This document shows, one piece after another, positions 40,211 through 41,453 of a stretch of 41,453 bases of DNA. How positions within the stretch are numbered: position 1 is the first letter of the stretch; each line of letters starts with the position of its first letter. The translations under genes were made by a program, and so were the position numbers. Source of the DNA: an uncultured Lachnospiraceae bacterium (GTDB lineage Bacteria; Bacillota; Clostridia; Lachnospirales; Lachnospiraceae). The notes beneath the pieces were generated by a model. That model worked only from the letters and a program-made list of their open reading frames with translations. It was not told the DNA's origin and did no database searches. Location of the stretch: positions 1 to 41,453 of the forward strand of contig CANSTU010000023.1 in the NCBI GenBank assembly GCA_947650005.1. The letters are read 5' to 3'.

Positions 40211-40211
40211 T

Positions 40212-40405
40212 ATGGCAAAGATAATCTCTAAATGGGTACGCTGTCCTGCCTGCGGAAATAAAACAAAGCTATAGATACAGCAGGATACAGAATTGAAGAC
40301 TTCCCTCTGTTTTGTCCTAAATGCAGACAAGAGAGCTTAATCAATGTGAAAGTATGGAATATATCCGTTATTCATAAGCCAGACACATGGACGCAGAGCC
40401 GGTAA
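40212..40405 (+). pseudogene. Cysteine-rich KTR domain protein, frameshifted (Tn916-type element relic)
   Basis: Frame 1 reads MAKIISKWVRCPACGNKTKL then hits TAG. One base shifted, the sequence resumes YRIEDFPLFCPKCRQESLIN and ends DTWTQSR-stop at 40405. Joined, these give the two CxxC zinc knuckles and the QSR tail of the small KTR protein known from Tn916-family conjugative transposons. A single indel near 40270 breaks the gene. It marks the TetR-CPBP segment as transposon cargo. Confidence 0.7.
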
Positions 40406-40440
40406 CACGCAGATTAAACCTGAGGTTATCGGCTCTTCTT
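40398..40440 (+). terminator. Terminator-like hairpin after the KTR relic
   Basis: AGCCGGTAA (40397-40405) against TTATCGGCT with a long loop, then CTTCTT. Overlaps the relic's stop codon. Confidence 0.55.
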
Positions 40441-40448
40441 GAAAGATG

Positions 40449-40485
40449 CGGCAACCGTTAAGGAGGTGTTGCCGTGTCTTTTTAT
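40449..40485 (+). terminator. Rho-independent terminator
   Basis: CGGCAAC/GTTGCCG stem with a loop of about 11 bases and downstream TGTCTTTTTAT. Probably the end of the accessory segment. Confidence 0.65.
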
Positions 40486-40512
40486 ATTGTCCGCCCCTTG
40501 ATCTCTCTTGTC

Positions 40513-41421
40513 CTATTCCAGAATACGCACCTGATGGATATTACTGCTAATTCCCATGGCAGCATACTGCTGGCTGGATACCTCAGCCTGCTCCCGGCTC
40601 CATACGTCCGCCACTGACGCTGTCCACAGCTCGATGCCGCCTGCATCCAGTATGGACACCCGATGCACCTTGCAGCCCGGATATGCCGCCGCTACGGCCT
40701 GCGCCAGCTCCTGAGTCCACATATCCGCGATGGATACCGTATAGAGGATTCCGGACTTCACAGGGGCCTCCTGGATGCCTACAGGGTCTTGCCAGCAGAT
40801 GTCAAGGTCTACGTTTCCGGATACGCCCGGGATACGGCCTGTGCTGGTATGCTGCCAGCCCCACAGATCGCGGCCCAGGTCGGGTTTCTTAGCCTCATCC
40901 GGCAGCTCTCCGAACTGGATCACCCTGCTTCCTCTGTAATACCTAGCTGCCCACATAGGGCAGTCTATAAACGCGTTGAAGTCGAACCAGCCTTCCGACC
41001 GGACATAGGCCCCTGAATAGAGTCCAAAGCGGTATCCTGCCGTTTCTATGACCCCTCGCGCCGCCTGGATGCATGCCGTAAGCTTGTCCCTGCCCAGGGC
41101 CTTCAAGGACGGGTCTTCCACATCCCACCAGATAATACAGTCAAGGCCGTGTTGTTTGACAAGCGAAACCACTGTCCCAGCCTCTTTTGCAGACTCCATT
41201 TCTGATTTCCCATACATATATTTGTACGTCGATACAGGGATTCCGTATTTCCTGAAACCTTCCAAGTTGGCCGAGAAGAAGTTGTCCGGTTTCCCAGATT
41301 TCCGGGTGCTCCGCAGGATCGCAAACCCACATCTTGCCGCCGCTACTTGTGCATAGTCAATTTTCCCCTGGCAATCCGATACATCAATACCTTTCCATAC
41401 TTTCTGCATATTCTGAATCAT
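40513..41421 (-). CDS. GH25-family lysozyme (phage-endolysin-like) with duplicated C-terminal motif
   Basis: 302 residues. The GH25 domain (1 to ~205) has KGIDVSDCQGKIDY, the acidic pair in CIIWWDVEDPS, LYSGAYVRSEGWF and the end motif GNVDLDICW. It would cleave peptidoglycan between MurNAc and GlcNAc. Residues ~220-302 hold two related copies of a ~40-residue unit, YTVSIADMWTQELAQAV and WTASVADVWSREQAEVS, likely wall binding. No signal peptide, as in holin-dependent phage lysins. AGGAGGG lies 8 bases before the ATG at 41421. A further frame ending TGATG overlaps its start, so it is part of an operon that continues beyond the window, possibly a prophage lysis module. Confidence 0.9.
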   Translation of the reverse strand: MIQNMQKVWKGIDVSDCQGKIDYAQVAAARCGFAILRSTRKSGKPDNFFSANLEGFRKYGIPVSTYKYMYGKSEMESAKEAGTVVSLVKQHGLDCIIWWDVEDPSLKALGRDKLTACIQAARGVIETAGYRFGLYSGAYVRSEGWFDFNAFIDCPMWAARYYRGSRVIQFGELPDEAKKPDLGRDLWGWQHTSTGRIPGVSGNVDLDICWQDPVGIQEAPVKSGILYTVSIADMWTQELAQAVAAAYPGCKVHRVSILDAGGIELWTASVADVWSREQAEVSSQQYAAMGISSNIHQVRILE

Positions 41422-41453
41422 CAATATATCCCTCCTACTATTAGTATTGTCAT
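41421..41453 (-). CDS. Possible 3' end of the upstream gene (cut by the window edge)
   Basis: A frame open to the window edge reads TILIVGGIY and stops at a TGA whose A is the first base of the lysozyme ATG (TGATG). The hydrophobic end would suit a holin, but ten codons are too few to identify anything. Confidence 0.25.
   Translation of the reverse strand: MTILIVGGIY

Overview
The window looks like chromosome of a spore-forming, anaerobic, low-to-mid G+C Firmicute of the Clostridia, most like Lachnospiraceae. The grounds are a spoVAE sporulation gene, a CIRCE heat-shock operator, GHKL/LytTR quorum-type signalling genes, Firmicutes-style Shine-Dalgarno sites, CPBP proteases and a Tn916-type cysteine-rich KTR relic. 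The backbone is moderately GC-rich. Two stretches (about 21.56-24.5 kb and 38.8-40.5 kb) are clearly AT-richer and carry foreign genes. No rRNA gene or CRISPR array was seen.

Layout: 0.1-4.9 kb holds a signalling block on the minus strand: a CPBP membrane protease, a LytTR response regulator and two paralogous GHKL sensor kinases. 5.1-9.2 kb has a siroheme sulfite/nitrite reductase and a CIRCE-controlled htpG. 9.4-15.2 kb has an orphan spoVAE, a small secreted His/Cys-rich protein, a DUF362 protein, a PAS hybrid histidine kinase with two receiver domains, and a DUF3810 zinc-peptidase-like membrane protein; a 321-bp palindrome with perfect 115-bp arms sits between the last two. 15.4-18.5 kb has a YgjP-type metallopeptidase, a DMT transporter, shikimate kinase and RidA. 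18.7-21.4 kb is an ABC-2 export operon. 21.6-24.6 kb is a decayed prophage or ICE scar beside tRNA-Gly(CCC), bounded by ~85-bp direct repeats that include the tRNA 3' end. It contains a truncated capsid gene, XRE regulators and a type I toxin-antitoxin pair. 25.1-37.7 kb is a siroheme and sulfur block. 37.7-41.4 kb has an SGNH hydrolase, an AT-rich TetR/CPBP/KTR cargo segment and a GH25 lysozyme at the edge of what may be a prophage.

The metabolic core is complete and self-consistent. hemA, hemL, hemB, a three-domain hemC-cobA-hemD fusion and a CysG-N/Met8-type gene lead from glutamyl-tRNA to siroheme. Two siroheme proteins (5.1 and 30.1 kb) would use it. A YeiH-family transporter, a CoA-disulfide reductase with a rhodanese domain and a divergent LysR regulator accompany the second one.

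The most striking unexplained structure is a dispersed family of hairpin repeats at about ten intergenic loci. Where a downstream gene can be assigned, the repeat lies just upstream of its start in one fixed orientation. In several cases the repeat itself supplies the Shine-Dalgarno sequence (GGGAG, GGGGG or AGGAAGG), and some units also carry short leader ORFs. A second class is long, near-perfect hairpins without U-tracts at gene 3' ends.
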